This document shows positions 24,722-34,638 of a DNA stretch of 64,000 bases, piece by piece. The position numbers were made by a program, and so were the translations under genes. Source of the DNA: an uncultured Eubacteriales bacterium (GTDB lineage: Bacteria > Bacillota > Clostridia > Lachnospirales > Lachnospiraceae). The notes under the pieces are model-generated. The model was not told where the DNA came from, searched no databases, and saw nothing but the letters and a program-made list of their open reading frames with translations. The first letter of the stretch is position 1; each line of letters starts with the position of its first letter. The stretch is taken from NCBI GenBank assembly GCA_900314565.1, contig OMVU01000019.1:1-64000 (forward strand), in the 5' to 3' direction.

Positions 24722-25045
24722 TTATTGCTGGGATTCTCTGAAAACGATGTCACCGTCCTCGACCAGGCCAAGCACGTTCTTTGCGACCTGCCGGATATAC
24801 TCGTTGGTCTGCATATATTCCTTCAGATCCTCGATCTCTCCGGTCCTCGCCTTCTCCTCTTTTATCTGTTCCTCCAGCTGTTCCCTTGTCTCGTCGTTCG
24901 CCCGTATTCGCTGTTTCAGCTGAACGCCCTTCGCGAGCAGCACAATGAACAGAAGGCAGACGACAAAAGTAATGGCGATCATTGCCGCACGGTTCCCCTT
25001 CCGGCGCGCAATCTCACCCCTTCTCTTATTCTTTTGTTTATCCAT
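24722..25045 (-). CDS. divIC: Septum formation protein DivIC/FtsB family
   Basis: The 107-residue protein has a short basic cytoplasmic end (1-22), one membrane segment (about 22-42), and a coiled coil (45-80; ANDETREQLEEQIKEEKA) followed by YIRQVAKNVLGLVEDGDIVF, the DivIC/FtsB signature. It forms the divisome subcomplex with FtsL and FtsQ/DivIB. Its position between rqcP and tilS is the conserved one, but yabP, yabQ and spoIIE are absent from the flanks. Confidence 0.92.
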   Translation of the reverse strand: MDKQKNKRRGEIARRKGNRAAMIAITFVVCLLFIVLLAKGVQLKQRIRANDETREQLEEQIKEEKARTGEIEDLKEYMQTNEYIRQVAKNVLGLVEDGDIVFRESQQ

Positions 25046-25194
25046 GGACTCTCCCCTTATCCCACGAATCGCAAATAGCAGTTATATTGTACACCGACCG
25101 GGTGCCGTATGTAAACCATTTCTGAATTGTTGGCCGGGGAGATTTCCCGTCAAAATGTGCATATGCTCTGCTTTCCTGCCGGTATGTTCCGGGC

Positions 25195-25434
25195 TTACAG
25201 ATAGCGGTACATCTCTGCCGCATTCTCCTTTTTTGTGGTGTCCATGATCGCTGTGATCTCGACTTTTACGGTCTTTTCGCCGAAAACAATCTCCACCACG
25301 TCTCCGGTCTTCACATCGGTCGATGCCTTCGCGGTCTTTCCATTGACGGAGACACGGCCTGCATCACAGGCCTCATTTGCAATTGTACGCCTTTTGATCA
25401 GGCGAGATACTTTAAGATATTTATCCAATCTCAT
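25195..25434 (-). CDS. rqcP: S4-domain RNA-binding protein RqcP
   Basis: The 79-residue protein is essentially one S4 domain: MRLDKYLKVSRLIKRRTIAN, then CDAGRVSVNGKTAK and KTGDVVEIVFG. It matches the Hsp15/YabO family; in Bacillus subtilis RqcP helps RqcH add alanine tails on stalled 50S subunits. It follows HU directly and precedes divIC, the conserved order. Confidence 0.92.
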   Translation of the reverse strand: MRLDKYLKVSRLIKRRTIANEACDAGRVSVNGKTAKASTDVKTGDVVEIVFGEKTVKVEITAIMDTTKKENAAEMYRYL

Positions 25435-25502
25435 ATTATATTCCGTCCGGATGTCAAAGGGATCCGGATCTTCCTTTCAAAAAACAGATGCTGCAAATAT
25501 TG

Positions 25503-25784
25503 TTATTTCTTTCCGTTCACGAGATCCTTCAGTGCTTTTCCTGCCTTGAACTTCGGTGCCGCCGAAGAGTGGATCCCGACCGTCTCCCCGGTCTGTGGAT
25601 TTATTCCGGCCTGCACCGCGCTCTCAGATACCTCCATGGATCCGAAGCCGTTCTGCTGTACCCGCTCGCCTTTCCTGAGCTCCTCTGATACGATATTCAC
25701 GAAAGCTCTCACTGCGAGTTCAGCATTCCTTCTGGGCAGGCCTGTCTCCCTGGCGATGGCATCCACGAGCTCTTTCCTGTTCAT
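25503..25784 (-). CDS. HU-type DNA-binding protein
   Basis: The protein is 93 residues from the ATG at 25784 (GAGGAGG 7 bases upstream). MNRKELVDAIARETGLPRRN and VQQNGFGSMEV with PQTGE and FKAGKALKDLVNG are the HU/IHF hallmarks. The residue after PQTGE is TVGI rather than the usual arginine-rich arm, and the region has an unusual MEVSESAVQAGIN segment, so DNA contacts in the arm may differ slightly. It heads the HU-rqcP-divIC cluster. Confidence 0.93.
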   Translation of the reverse strand: MNRKELVDAIARETGLPRRNAELAVRAFVNIVSEELRKGERVQQNGFGSMEVSESAVQAGINPQTGETVGIHSSAAPKFKAGKALKDLVNGKK

Positions 25785-25827
25785 GATAGTCCTCCTCTTT
25801 AAAGTACGCATGTGTAAATCCGAATCT

Positions 25828-26319
25828 TCACCAGTGAAGCCTGTGCAGCTCACCATATTCAAGAAGTCCCTCAAAATGATTCTGCCTCAGCATCTCGTAG
25901 AGAACAATGGCCACAGAATTCGACAGGTTGAGGGATCTCTCCCCGGGCAGCATCGGGATCCTTATGCAGTGTTCTCTGTTCGCATGCAGGATCTCCTCCG
26001 GGATACCGCAGCTTTCAGCGCCGAACATGACAAGGTCATCCATTCCGAATCTGACATCCGTATATACGCGGCGCGCTTTTGTCGTCGCATACCATACCGT
26101 CGCACCTTTATGACGTTCCATGAACTCTCTGTAGTTTATGTACCGGGTCACATCCAGCCGTTTCCAGTAGTCCATCCCGGCGCGCTTCAGATTCCGCTCC
26201 GTGAGCTGAAAGCCTAACGGCTCGATCAGATGCAGAGAAGCCCCTGTCGCCACACAGGTACGGCCGATATTTCCCGTATTCGCGGGTATTTCAGGTTCAT
26301 GCAGAACGATTCCGGGCAT
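25828..26319 (-). CDS. trmL: tRNA (cytidine/uridine-34 2'-O)-methyltransferase
   Basis: The 163-residue minimal SPOUT methyltransferase methylates the ribose at wobble position 34 of leucine tRNAs. Visible motifs are EPEIPANTGNIGRTC (N-terminal), LVMFGAESCGIPEEIL and the knot CIRIPMLPGERSLNLSNSVA. GAGGGGAA precedes the ATG at 26319. It stops 44 bases before the start of HU and follows cca. Confidence 0.94.
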   Translation of the reverse strand: MPGIVLHEPEIPANTGNIGRTCVATGASLHLIEPLGFQLTERNLKRAGMDYWKRLDVTRYINYREFMERHKGATVWYATTKARRVYTDVRFGMDDLVMFGAESCGIPEEILHANREHCIRIPMLPGERSLNLSNSVAIVLYEMLRQNHFEGLLEYGELHRLHW

Positions 26320-26349
26320 TTCCCCTCGTCTCCTTCACTTTTTTGTGTG

Positions 26350-27744
26350 TCAAATGTCCTTTCCTTCTTTCTTTTCCGGTCTCCCCTGCCGGTCCTTCTC
26401 CGACCTCGCATGTACTTCTGCAGCGTACTGTAAAAGAATTTCCCGGTCATTGAGCTCCGGCGTGTCAAGGACCATGAGGAGCGCCGATTCGAGAATATCC
26501 CCCGTCTCTCTGCCCCGGATCCCGATCGCCCTGAGATCCTCCCCGTTTATCGCCAGTTCCTTTCGGCTGAGACACGGGTTCTCCGCCATGATCTCCTCGT
26601 AGACACGGGCGACCCGGGATACCCGCTCCTGTTTTTCCCTTCGCTTGTAGAGGCTCTTCCCGCAGTTATCCGCCCACTGGACCTTGATATAAAGGGGAAA
26701 GAGCTCCGGACCGATGAGATAAGCCGCCCTCCGGACCGCTTTAGGTTCGGGTTCGGGTCTGTAATCGTGATAATAGATGAGCTTGCTCACCTTATTGATA
26801 GTATCTTTGTCAAAGCGGAGCCGCTTCATAATATCGCAGGCGATTTCTGCACTTTTCGCAGCATGCCCTTTGAAATGATCTCTCCCCAGACTGTCGTGGA
26901 AACGCACGGCCGGTTTCCCGAAATCGTGCATGAGCATCGTAAGCCGCAAGATCCTGTCCGGCTCGACTGCCATGAGCGTCTTTACCGTATGTGTCCCGAC
27001 ATCATAGAAATGATGCGGAGTGTTCTGCGGAGTTTCCATACACAGATCGAATTCCGGCATGACAGAAGCAGTGATCCCGGCTTTATAAAGATCCATCCAG
27101 TATTCCGGATTCCGGGAGACAAGGATCTTCACAAGTTCATCCCGGATCCGCTCTCCGCTCACATTTTGAAGCCTCTCCGCAAAGTAAGGGATCCGATCAG
27201 CTGTACTCCGCTCAATAGCGAACCCTGTCTCGGCGGCAAACCGAAAAGCGCGGAGGATTCTCAGCGGATCCTCATCAAACCGATCATCCGGTTCTCCCAC
27301 ACATCGGATGACCTTTCTCTGCAGATCCCTCATCCCATCCACGATATCGACAAGTCCTTCCCTGTCATTGTAAGCCATTGCATTGATCGTGAAATCCCTG
27401 TGGAGAAGATCCTGCCGAAGATCCGGAGCATCCTCAGAAGAGAGCTGATCCATTCCCCGATAGGTCGTGATCTCGAACTGCTCATCGCCGATCAGCACCG
27501 TGACTGTTCCGTGCTTCAGGCCGGTCCTGACAGTCCGATGGAAGATCCGGCAAACATCCTCCGGTTTCGCGGATGTCGTAATATCCCAGTCAGACGGCTC
27601 CCTCGCAAGGATGGAATCCCTGACGCAGCCGCCGACCACATAGGCCTCATATCCGTTTTCCGACAAAATGCCGAGTATCATTTTTACCTTTGGCGGAAGA
27701 TGAAGTTTCAATATATAATTCCTCGTTTCCTTTAAATGAAGCAT
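26350..27744 (-). CDS. cca: CCA tRNA nucleotidyltransferase
   Basis: The 464-residue class II enzyme adds or repairs the 3' CCA of tRNAs; tRNA-Ser in this window lacks an encoded CCA. It has GGCVRD (38-43) and the metal-binding D52-x-D54, RRDFT-like [26 protein letters not shown], and an HD domain with LMHDFGKP (about 285). An HD domain is found in some CCA enzymes and could give phosphatase activity. GAGGGC precedes the start. The last 25 residues are a basic/acidic tail of low complexity ([16 protein letters not shown]). Confidence 0.94.
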   Translation of the reverse strand: MLHLKETRNYILKLHLPPKVKMILGILSENGYEAYVVGGCVRDSILAREPSDWDITTSAKPEDVCRIFHRTVRTGLKHGTVTVLIGDEQFEITTYRGMDQLSSEDAPDLRQDLLHRDFTINAMAYNDREGLVDIVDGMRDLQRKVIRCVGEPDDRFDEDPLRILRAFRFAAETGFAIERSTADRIPYFAERLQNVSGERIRDELVKILVSRNPEYWMDLYKAGITASVMPEFDLCMETPQNTPHHFYDVGTHTVKTLMAVEPDRILRLTMLMHDFGKPAVRFHDSLGRDHFKGHAAKSAEIACDIMKRLRFDKDTINKVSKLIYYHDYRPEPEPKAVRRAAYLIGPELFPLYIKVQWADNCGKSLYKRREKQERVSRVARVYEEIMAENPCLSRKELAINGEDLRAIGIRGRETGDILESALLMVLDTPELNDREILLQYAAEVHARSEKDRQGRPEKKEGKDI

Positions 27745-27779
27745 CCTGCCCTCAATACCCTGCAGAACGTAAAGGAAAC

Positions 27780-27806
27780 GTACCGAAGCTCAGTAAGCCT
27801 CAGTAC
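27780..27806 (-). terminator. Probable terminator after proS
   Basis: On the minus strand GTACTGAGGC and GCTTCGGTAC pair in a 10-pair stem (two G-U pairs), followed by GTTTCCTTT. It lies about 105 bases after the proS stop. Confidence 0.5.
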
Positions 27807-27910
27807 GTCCCTCATATAATTCACACTTTACCGGATCGCCCTGCGGACCGCAGACTGTTCCACTGCAGAGAACTCCAGCCCGGATCAGCCCGGTTCAGCT
27901 CTTTCTCTGA

Positions 27911-29359
27911 TCAATAGGCCTTTCCCCAGTAAACGAGCCGTTTTGCCTTCTTACCGCAGCATACACAGACTGTGCCCTCCGGCGCTTCCCCCTCTTCACC
28001 GAACGGCACGCATCTCGACGTGCAGGTCGTATCCTCTTTTATTTTATCCTCACAGGACTCCTCACCGCACCAGTAAGCGCGGATAAAGCCCGGTTTCTCA
28101 TCCGCCGTCTTCTTGAATTCCTCGTAGTCAGCGGCATCGTAGGTGTGCGCCTTGCGGAAAGCCAGCGCCCGCTCATACATATCCCTGTGGATCGTCTCAA
28201 GCAGAGCGGCAGCTTTCTCCGCCACTTCCCCGATCTTCACCTGGAGCTTCTCCCTCGTATCTCTGCGGACAAGCACACACTCGCCGCGCTCGATATCTTT
28301 CGGGCCGATCTCCACGCGGAGCGGGAAGCCGCGCATCTCCTGATCCGCGAATTTCCATCCCGGTGAACGGTCGGAATCATCAAGCTTCGTCCGGATCCCG
28401 GCGCGTTTCAGTTCCTCACAGATCCCCTGTGCGCAGTCGAGGACTCCCTCTGCCTTCTGGCGGATCGGGATGACAACACACTGTGTCGGAGCGATCTTCG
28501 GCGGAAGGACAAGACCTTCGTCATCCCCGTGGACCATGATGACCGCACCTATGAGACGGGTCGTCATTCCCCAGGAGGTCTGATGGACGTACTTGAGGGT
28601 ATTGTCCTTATCCGTGAACTGAATTCCGAACGCTTTGGCAAATCCGTCTCCGAAATTGTGGCTGGTCCCGGACTGCAGCGCTTTCCCGTCATGCATCAGG
28701 GATTCGATCGTATACGTCGACTCTGCACCGGCGAATTTTTCCTTGTCGGTCTTCTTCCCCCTGATGACCGGGATTGCAAGGACTTCCTCAAGGAAATCCG
28801 CATATACATTCAGCATGAGGATCGTTCTCTCCTCCGCCTCTTCGGCCGTCGCATGTGCTGTATGACCTTCCTGCCACAGGAACTCTCTGGATCTCAGGAA
28901 CGGACGGGTCGTCTTCTCCCAGCGGACAACAGAGCACCACTGATTATAGAGCTTCGGCAGATCCCTGTAGGACTGGATATCTTTCTTGTAGAGATCGCAG
29001 AAGAGCGTCTCGGACGTCGGACGCACGCACATGCGCTCCTGGAGCACGTTGAGCCCGCCGTGGGTGACCCAGGCGACTTCCGGTGCAAATCCCTCTACAT
29101 GATCCTTTTCTTTCTGGAGGAGACTCTCCGGGATGAACATGGGCAGATATACATTTTCCACGCCCGTCTCCTTAAATCTGCGGTCGAGTTCCGACCTGAT
29201 ATTTTCCCAGATCGCATAGCCTGCCGGCTTGAAGACCATGCACCCTTTGACGGACGTATATCCCGTCAGCTCAGCCTTCTTAACAACGTCTGTGTACCAC
29301 TGCGCGAAATCCACATCCCGTGCGGTGATTGCTTCAACCAGCTTTTTGTCTCCTGCCAT
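27911..29359 (-). CDS. proS: Prolyl-tRNA synthetase, archaeal/eukaryal type
   Basis: The roughly 482-residue class II synthetase is the short form without the bacterial editing insertion. Motif 2 is [18 protein letters not shown], motif 3 includes [15 protein letters not shown]; the anticodon domain (about 290-390) is followed by a zinc-binding tail ([20 protein letters not shown] and CVCCGKK) ending in the conserved Trp-Gly-Lys-Ala-Tyr. I chose the ATG at 29359, with GAGGA 8 bases upstream, over TTG at 29365. It is co-directional with comEB, 19 bases away. Confidence 0.96.
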   Translation of the reverse strand: MAGDKKLVEAITARDVDFAQWYTDVVKKAELTGYTSVKGCMVFKPAGYAIWENIRSELDRRFKETGVENVYLPMFIPESLLQKEKDHVEGFAPEVAWVTHGGLNVLQERMCVRPTSETLFCDLYKKDIQSYRDLPKLYNQWCSVVRWEKTTRPFLRSREFLWQEGHTAHATAEEAEERTILMLNVYADFLEEVLAIPVIRGKKTDKEKFAGAESTYTIESLMHDGKALQSGTSHNFGDGFAKAFGIQFTDKDNTLKYVHQTSWGMTTRLIGAVIMVHGDDEGLVLPPKIAPTQCVVIPIRQKAEGVLDCAQGICEELKRAGIRTKLDDSDRSPGWKFADQEMRGFPLRVEIGPKDIERGECVLVRRDTREKLQVKIGEVAEKAAALLETIHRDMYERALAFRKAHTYDAADYEEFKKTADEKPGFIRAYWCGEESCEDKIKEDTTCTSRCVPFGEEGEAPEGTVCVCCGKKAKRLVYWGKAY

Positions 29360-29378
29360 AACCAAATCCTCTGCTCTC

Positions 29379-29867
29379 TTATAGATTTATTTTCATTTCG
29401 CGGTTCGTCCGGTTGTATTTATAATACCGCACGCCCGCCGCGTCAAACATCCTTTTGGATGCGATCACGGACGGTGTATCCGCGTATTTATCACTGTCAT
29501 AAATGACTGTACGGATCCCGGCCTGAATGATCGCCTTCGCGCACTCGTTGCACGGGAAGAGGGAAACGTACAATTTCGCACCCTCCAGACTGCCGCCACG
29601 ATAATTCAGGATCGCGTTCAGCTCGCTGTGCGTCGAATAAAAATACTTGCTGCAGAGCGGATCCTCCGCATCTCTGTTCCATGGGAAATCGTCATCTGAG
29701 CAGCCTTTCGGAAAGCCGTTATATCCCATGGACAGGATCTTGTTGTCATCGCTCACGATGCAGGCACCGACCTGCGTATTCGGATCCTTGGACCGCATTC
29801 CGCTTAAAAATGCGACTCCCATAAAGTACTCATCCCATGTCAGGTAGTCCGAGCGCTTTTCACTCAT
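29379..29867 (-). CDS. dCMP deaminase-like protein (ComEB family)
   Basis: The 162-residue protein is a zinc deaminase with STHSELNAI (H-x-E) and [13 protein letters not shown] (P-C-x-x-C), plus [21 protein letters not shown] typical of dCMP deaminases. It would feed dUMP synthesis. AGGAGGTG lies 5 bases before the ATG. It lies between upp and proS, the common clostridial neighbourhood for nucleotide salvage genes. Confidence 0.93.
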   Translation of the reverse strand: MSEKRSDYLTWDEYFMGVAFLSGMRSKDPNTQVGACIVSDDNKILSMGYNGFPKGCSDDDFPWNRDAEDPLCSKYFYSTHSELNAILNYRGGSLEGAKLYVSLFPCNECAKAIIQAGIRTVIYDSDKYADTPSVIASKRMFDAAGVRYYKYNRTNREMKINL

Positions 29868-29923
29868 ACCGGCACCTCCTAAATAAATGTATGTTCATAT
29901 CCGACTGAACTGCCACACACTCT

Positions 29924-30553
29924 TTACTTTGTACCGAAGATCCTGTCGCCGGCATCGCCGAGTCCCGGAACAATATAGCCGATCTCATTGAGATGATCAT
30001 CCAGTGCGCCCACATAGACGTCTACATCCGGATGCGCTTCCGTGAGCGCCTTGAGTCCTTCAGGGGCTGCGATAATGCACAGGAACCGGATATTCTGGCA
30101 GCCGTGCTTCTTCAGCTGATTGATCGCGTCTACTGCGGATCCGCCGGTCGCAAGCATCGGATCGACGACGAACACGTCTCTCTCCTCAATATCTGCCGGA
30201 AGCTTGCAGTAGTATTCGATCGGGGCAAGCGTTTCGGGATCACGATAGAGACCGATGTGTCCGACTTTTGCAGCGGGAAGCAGGGTCTGCATTCCCGGGA
30301 CCATGCCGAGACCTGCGCGCAGGATCGGAATGATCGCAAGCTTTTTGCCGCTGAGCCGCTTACAGGTGGTATCCCCCATAGGTGTCGTTACCGGATACTC
30401 CTCAAGTTCAAGATCTCTCGTTGCCTCGTAGCATTCAAGCGTCGCGATTTCCCCGACCATCTCGCGGAAATCCTTCGTGCCTGTCTCGGAATTGCGGATA
30501 ATTCCGATTTTGTGCTGAATGAGCGGATGTTCCATAATAAAAACTTTTCCCAC
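29924..30553 (-). CDS. upp: Uracil phosphoribosyltransferase
   Basis: The 209-residue pyrimidine salvage enzyme makes UMP from uracil and PRPP. Motifs are [18 protein letters not shown], the PRPP site [12 protein letters not shown] and [18 protein letters not shown]. The start is the GTG at 30553, 8 bases after an excellent AAGGAGG; the ATG at 30535 (MEHPLIQHK) is an alternative. It precedes comEB. Confidence 0.95.
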   Translation of the reverse strand: MGKVFIMEHPLIQHKIGIIRNSETGTKDFREMVGEIATLECYEATRDLELEEYPVTTPMGDTTCKRLSGKKLAIIPILRAGLGMVPGMQTLLPAAKVGHIGLYRDPETLAPIEYYCKLPADIEERDVFVVDPMLATGGSAVDAINQLKKHGCQNIRFLCIIAAPEGLKALTEAHPDVDVYVGALDDHLNEIGYIVPGLGDAGDRIFGTK

Positions 30554-30735
30554 GATATACCTCCTTATGTAAACTTCAAGCCCTGCTTGCGAGCCTTGCA
30601 TTATGTCTGACTGAAACTGTCGAATGCCTGTGCTGTCCCAGGCTTTCCTGCCGCATCGTTCAGGATGCGAAGCATCTTACTCCTTCGGGGATGCGAACCC
30701 TGTCACCTGCCGCAGTTCACGCTGCGTGCTGCTCC

Positions 30736-31809
30736 TTAAAGAACAGACAGTACTTTATGTCCCGCTGCCTTCAGCAGGCGGTTCATGATTGCCTGCCCCA
30801 TGCGCGGGGTATCAAATGATTCCGAATAAATAACGTCCACATTCTCCGCATCGAACTCACGGAGCACAGAGAAGAGATGCTGCGCGATCTCCTTGTCCGT
30901 ATTCCTGTCCCCGATGTCCTTTACGATGGACGCGTGATAGCAGGATGCGGTATCGTCCGCTGCAATGACCCCGACTTTCTTCCCTTCGCCGATTGCCTTC
31001 GCAGCCAGCTCATTGATCCTCTCCGTCACGCTCTCCCGAGGCCCCTCCACGATGGTCAGGGCTGCCTTCGGAGCATAATGACGGTAACGCATCCCGGGAG
31101 CCTTCGGCCGCACTCCCTTCCCGGCTGCTCCATCCAGGATTCCGGGATCCACCCGGACCTCCCCGAGTGTCTTTCTGAGCATCTCGATATTGATGTACCC
31201 CGGTCTAAGGAGGACCGGCACCTCTTCGGTGAAATCAACGATCGTCGACTCCAGACCGATCCGAACAGGCCCCGAATCGAGGATCATGTCGATTTTCCCG
31301 CTGAGGTCCTCCGCAACGTGCTGTGCGTTGGTCGGGCTCGGCCGTCCGGATGTATTGGCCGACGGAGCCGCGATATATCCTCCTGCTGCCCGGATCAGGG
31401 CCAGCGCTGCCGGATGATTCGGCATCCTCACAGCGACCGTTGAAAGGCCGCCGCTCGTCTCATCAGGGACCAGATCCGTCTTGTTGAAGATCATCGTGAG
31501 CGGGCCCGGCCACCAGATCTCCGCCAGCATAACTGCCTTTTCGGGCAGCTCGCGAACGATCGGGACGAGATGCTCCATGTCTGCTATATGCACGATCAGC
31601 GGGTTATCCGAAGGTCTGCCCTTGGCGGCATATATCTTTTCTGAGGCTTCCGGATTCAGGGCATCTCCGCCGAGGCCGTAGACCGTCTCTGTGGGAAATG
31701 CCACAAGGCCTCCCGCCCGTATGATCTCCCCGGCCCGCCTGATCACGCCCGGATCGGGTGAATCCGGATCCAATACAATATATTCCGTTTTCCCATCAAA
31801 TCGCTGCAA
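30736..31809 (-). CDS. Threonylcarbamoyl-AMP synthase (Sua5 type)
   Basis: The roughly 357-residue enzyme makes threonylcarbamoyl-AMP for the t6A modification at A37 of ANN-reading tRNAs. The YrdC domain has RAGGLVAFPTETVYGLGGDA, AKGRPSDNPLIVHIAD and AAPSANTSGRPSPTNAQHV; the C-terminal Sua5 domain (about 230-357) includes APGMRYRHYAPKA. The start is uncertain: AAAGGTGG precedes a TTG at 31809; a TTG at 31830 is an alternative. The 182 bases to upp hold only GC-rich stems. Confidence 0.9.
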   Translation of the reverse strand: MQRFDGKTEYIVLDPDSPDPGVIRRAGEIIRAGGLVAFPTETVYGLGGDALNPEASEKIYAAKGRPSDNPLIVHIADMEHLVPIVRELPEKAVMLAEIWWPGPLTMIFNKTDLVPDETSGGLSTVAVRMPNHPAALALIRAAGGYIAAPSANTSGRPSPTNAQHVAEDLSGKIDMILDSGPVRIGLESTIVDFTEEVPVLLRPGYINIEMLRKTLGEVRVDPGILDGAAGKGVRPKAPGMRYRHYAPKAALTIVEGPRESVTERINELAAKAIGEGKKVGVIAADDTASCYHASIVKDIGDRNTDKEIAQHLFSVLREFDAENVDVIYSESFDTPRMGQAIMNRLLKAAGHKVLSVL

Positions 31810-31886
31810 GCTAATTGTACCACCTTTCAAAGGTCATTCACAGATTCACTTTTAAAAAGGGAAGGTCTCTGAGCGTCGGCCGGAAG

Positions 31887-33626
31887 TTATCCTTCGGCAA
31901 GATGATCCGAGATGACCTGCCAGATGTCCTGCGTCTCAAGGCCCAGTTTCCACTCCGCCACGCCGGCACACCCCGCCGCCATCACTTCTTTCATCTTCTC
32001 ACTGATCGACTGCGCATCTTCGATCCATATTTTAGATGTCCCGTCGACCCCTTTTGCCTCCGCGTAATTCTGACCGGTCTCCTCGTCCCAGACCACATTG
32101 GCCGCATTTTCAGAAAGCCAGGCCGCCGCTTCTCCCATCCCCATTGCAGAGCTTGTGGGGGCAGCATTTTCATTGACCTTCCAGAGCCGTGTGAAGAAGG
32201 GAAGCGCTATGACCGTCTGCTCCGGCGGCACCTCTTTCAGCGTGTCCCGGATCCCCTTCTGAACGAATGAGAGGGAAGAGACCGAGCCGGCAGTCTCAGA
32301 CCCGCTCGTGTGCTCGTCATAGCACATGCATACTATATAATCCGCTGTCCTTGCGAGCTCTGCCCTTCCTAAATATTTTGTGTAGGTCGGGACATAGGCG
32401 TCGATCGAGAGGACAAGGCCCTGTGTCCTGCAGGAGACTGAAAGCTCACGAATGAACTCCTGAAAATAAGGAGCGCAGTCCGCATTTACCTTCTCAAAAT
32501 CGATATTGATCCCGTCTGCCCCGACACGGACAGTCTCGGATACGATCGTATCGATTATTTTTGAACGTCCGGCATAAGTCGACAGAGCAGAAAATGTATC
32601 CTTCGATGAATTGACAGCTCCGTCGAAATCATTTGCGACAGTCCAGACTGAAAGCCCCCTGCTGTGCGCTGTTGCCACATAGGTGTCACTTGCGACGGAA
32701 GACATGTCTCCTTCGGGTGATTCCAGGTAGAACCAGGTGGGCGCGATGACATTCACACCACTGACCCCTTCGAGCGACTGTGCAAGCATATTGTTGGAGG
32801 CCTGATTATCTGTCTGGTGGAAGACCATATTGATCTTGTCTTCACGGAGAATGTGCGTATAAATAAGCTCGGGCCGTACCCGGTCTTCTGTCACATGAAT
32901 CATATCTCCCTCAAGGTATTTGTTTTCTACATACCCAGTATAACCGGTCGGTGTTGTAACGCGGGTCCAGGCACCCGCATCCATGGAGCCGTCCGCTTCC
33001 AGAATACTGACCTGTGTTCCCGCTTCCGGCTTTTCAAGGACCAGACCGCGGATCGTGGGTCTCTCACGGACGACCGCCTTTTCTCCGACAGTTCTCATGT
33101 CGTAATCAAAGACTGTGCGGATCACGATGCGGTCCGTGTCGCCAAGGACCACATCCCCATCCATATCCGTATACTGATATAAATAATTGTAGGATATGTA
33201 ATTTTTACCATCCCGGGAGACGAAAAGATTCTGCTCCGCCGAATCCGCCACCGAGACCGCGATCTTTTCGACGGGGGTCGTGATGATGAACATGTTTTCA
33301 TTTTCGGAATAAAAAAAGCCGGGATTTAAATACTTACTGACTTCGTCGATCGGCAGATAGATCTCTTCGTTCAGAGTGATTCCCGGCGTCTCAAAGACAT
33401 GGCCGTTCACGACCACGCCGACCTCATCCCTGCCCTCGATACCGAAGTACTCTTTCGGATCTCTTTTAGACGAGGTAGGAATAAATCTTCCGGCAGCGAA
33501 GGAGATGATCCCGATCAGAGCAACGGCAGCTGCTAGCAGCAGGACGATCCGGACCGGATCCTGCTTTTGCCTCTTCCTCATATTCCTCTTTCTCGTATTG
33601 CTCTTCCTCATATTTTTATTCCTCAT
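31887..33626 (-). CDS. Membrane-anchored GH18 glycosidase with SH3b domain
   Basis: From the ATG at 33626 (GGAGG 9 bases upstream) the product is about 579 residues. Order: Lys/Arg-rich cytoplasmic tail, one membrane anchor (about 28-50), a copper amine oxidase N-terminal-like domain (about 70-150), a bacterial SH3 domain (about 190-245; AGTQVSILEADGS) and a GH18 barrel (about 250-575). The catalytic motif DGINIDFE is intact, with Glu as proton donor. Family members cleave chitin, chitooligosaccharides or peptidoglycan-type glycans; with an SH3b domain and an anchor, cell-wall hydrolysis is the best guess. Confidence 0.88.
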   Translation of the reverse strand: MRNKNMRKSNTRKRNMRKRQKQDPVRIVLLLAAAVALIGIISFAAGRFIPTSSKRDPKEYFGIEGRDEVGVVVNGHVFETPGITLNEEIYLPIDEVSKYLNPGFFYSENENMFIITTPVEKIAVSVADSAEQNLFVSRDGKNYISYNYLYQYTDMDGDVVLGDTDRIVIRTVFDYDMRTVGEKAVVRERPTIRGLVLEKPEAGTQVSILEADGSMDAGAWTRVTTPTGYTGYVENKYLEGDMIHVTEDRVRPELIYTHILREDKINMVFHQTDNQASNNMLAQSLEGVSGVNVIAPTWFYLESPEGDMSSVASDTYVATAHSRGLSVWTVANDFDGAVNSSKDTFSALSTYAGRSKIIDTIVSETVRVGADGINIDFEKVNADCAPYFQEFIRELSVSCRTQGLVLSIDAYVPTYTKYLGRAELARTADYIVCMCYDEHTSGSETAGSVSSLSFVQKGIRDTLKEVPPEQTVIALPFFTRLWKVNENAAPTSSAMGMGEAAAWLSENAANVVWDEETGQNYAEAKGVDGTSKIWIEDAQSISEKMKEVMAAGCAGVAEWKLGLETQDIWQVISDHLAEG

Positions 33627-34157
33627 ATATGACGACCTCCGCCGCTGCCCGGGCACCGTACAGGAGAAAAAATAAAGTAAAAGGGCACCTGTCACAAGAC
33701 CCTTGCGTCACATTGTAACATCCAAAGGGCTTTTCGTAAACTTTTAACTGATGCAAAAGAATAAGAAGACATACAAAAGAGATCAGCATCCCGGTGAGCA
33801 CGACAAGTACCTCGAATTCCGTGAATGCTGATCCTATTCTATTTTCGCTGATTTCCGGAAGCTATATTTCCGTATATTATATGATAATAATTATTATCCG
33901 CACCCCCTCCTTTTCTCTTCACCGGAGCTGCGCATTTCCGGTCATAACGGAAATCTGCAGGACCCGGCTGCCGTATTTCGAGTGTTTTCACAGTATGGGC
34001 CGGCAAAATAATGCCCATCAAAGAAGGCCTTCTTATAATCCGCATTATCTGTTCCGAAATTCGATCCGTCAACGGATTCCTTGAAGGTTCGTTGCTTTCT
34101 GCTATGAAATCCAGAAAGTTCCGAAAAAAATACCACTGTTTTCGAAGCCCTTTCCAC
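33627..34157. other. Intergenic stretch with hairpins and a hydrophobic mini-ORF
   Basis: A hairpin GATCAGCAT..ATGCTGATC lies at about 33780-33832. On the minus strand at about 33616-33830 an open frame reads FTEFEVLVVLTGMLISFVCL and continues LLILLHQLK, like very small holin-like toxins, but the only visible start is a GTG at 33801 and it continues into an unlikely tail. A palindromic AT-rich patch (ATAATAATTATTAT) lies near 33882-33896. Nothing else was recognised. Confidence 0.35.
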
Positions 34158-34187
34158 TTGCGGACCGTGCGAATTCCGTTATATAAT
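34158..34187 (+). promoter_or_regulatory. Promoter of the DUF1858 gene
   Basis: TTGCGG (34158-34163), 18 bases, TATAAT (34182-34187), about 78 bases upstream of the start codon. Confidence 0.6.
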
Positions 34188-34264
34188 ATCTCCGCTTCCC
34201 GCGAAACAAAAGGGAAGGCGGCTGTCATGCAGCCCGCATCAGTGGCAGAAACAAGGAGGTTCAC

Positions 34265-34495
34265 ATGGTACAGGTAACAAAAGATATGACGATCGGCGAG
34301 ATCCTGTCGATCAATCTGAATGTCGCTCCGGTCTTTTACGCGATGGGAATGCATTGTCTCGGGTGCCCTGCTTCACAGGGCGAAACACTTGAGGAGGCCG
34401 CATGGGTGCATGGCGTGGATCCGGACCGCATAGAAAAGGAGATCAACGATTATCTGGCAGCCCACCCGGATGAGGACAGTGCGTCCGAATCCTGA
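34265..34495 (+). CDS. DUF1858 redox-disulfide protein
   Basis: The 76-residue protein fits DUF1858, the small domain linked with hybrid-cluster proteins: MTIGEILSINLNVAPVFYAM, GMHCLGCPASQGETLEEAA (C-x-x-C), and a C-terminal helix IEKEINDYLAAH. These proteins are thought to handle redox thiols or metal transfer; the function is unproven. AAGGAGG precedes the ATG closely. It is monocistronic between a clear promoter and a strong terminator. Confidence 0.88.
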   Translation: MVQVTKDMTIGEILSINLNVAPVFYAMGMHCLGCPASQGETLEEAAWVHGVDPDRIEKEINDYLAAHPDEDSASES

Positions 34496-34567
34496 CCATA
34501 CTGAAATACTGACATGAACAGAAACCGGACCGCGAACGCTCCCTGTTCGCGGCAGCCGGCAAAAAAA

Positions 34568-34626
34568 TGCTCCCCTCCGCAGCAAGGTCTTTTTGAGACC
34601 TTCCCGTTCGGAGGGGAGCATTTTTT
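34568..34626. terminator. Bidirectional terminator between DUF1858 gene and mecA
   Basis: TGCTCCCCTCCG and CGGAGGGGAGCA form a 12-pair stem bounded by A-run and T-run; an inner AAGGTCT/AGACCTT stem fills the loop. It serves the convergent DUF1858 and mecA genes. Confidence 0.9.
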
Positions 34627-34638
34627 CATATTTTCAAA

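Noticed and set aside
26767..27735. Plus-strand ORF of 322 residues within cca
   Set aside because: A shadow of cca on the opposite strand without motifs.
27745..27910. T-box for proS or other synthetase
   Set aside because: This gap is downstream of proS and shows no T-box core; none was found before asnS either.
33839..34354. Minus-strand ORF of 171 residues
   Set aside because: Overlaps the DUF1858 gene and its promoter on the opposite strand, with no ribosome binding site and no motif.
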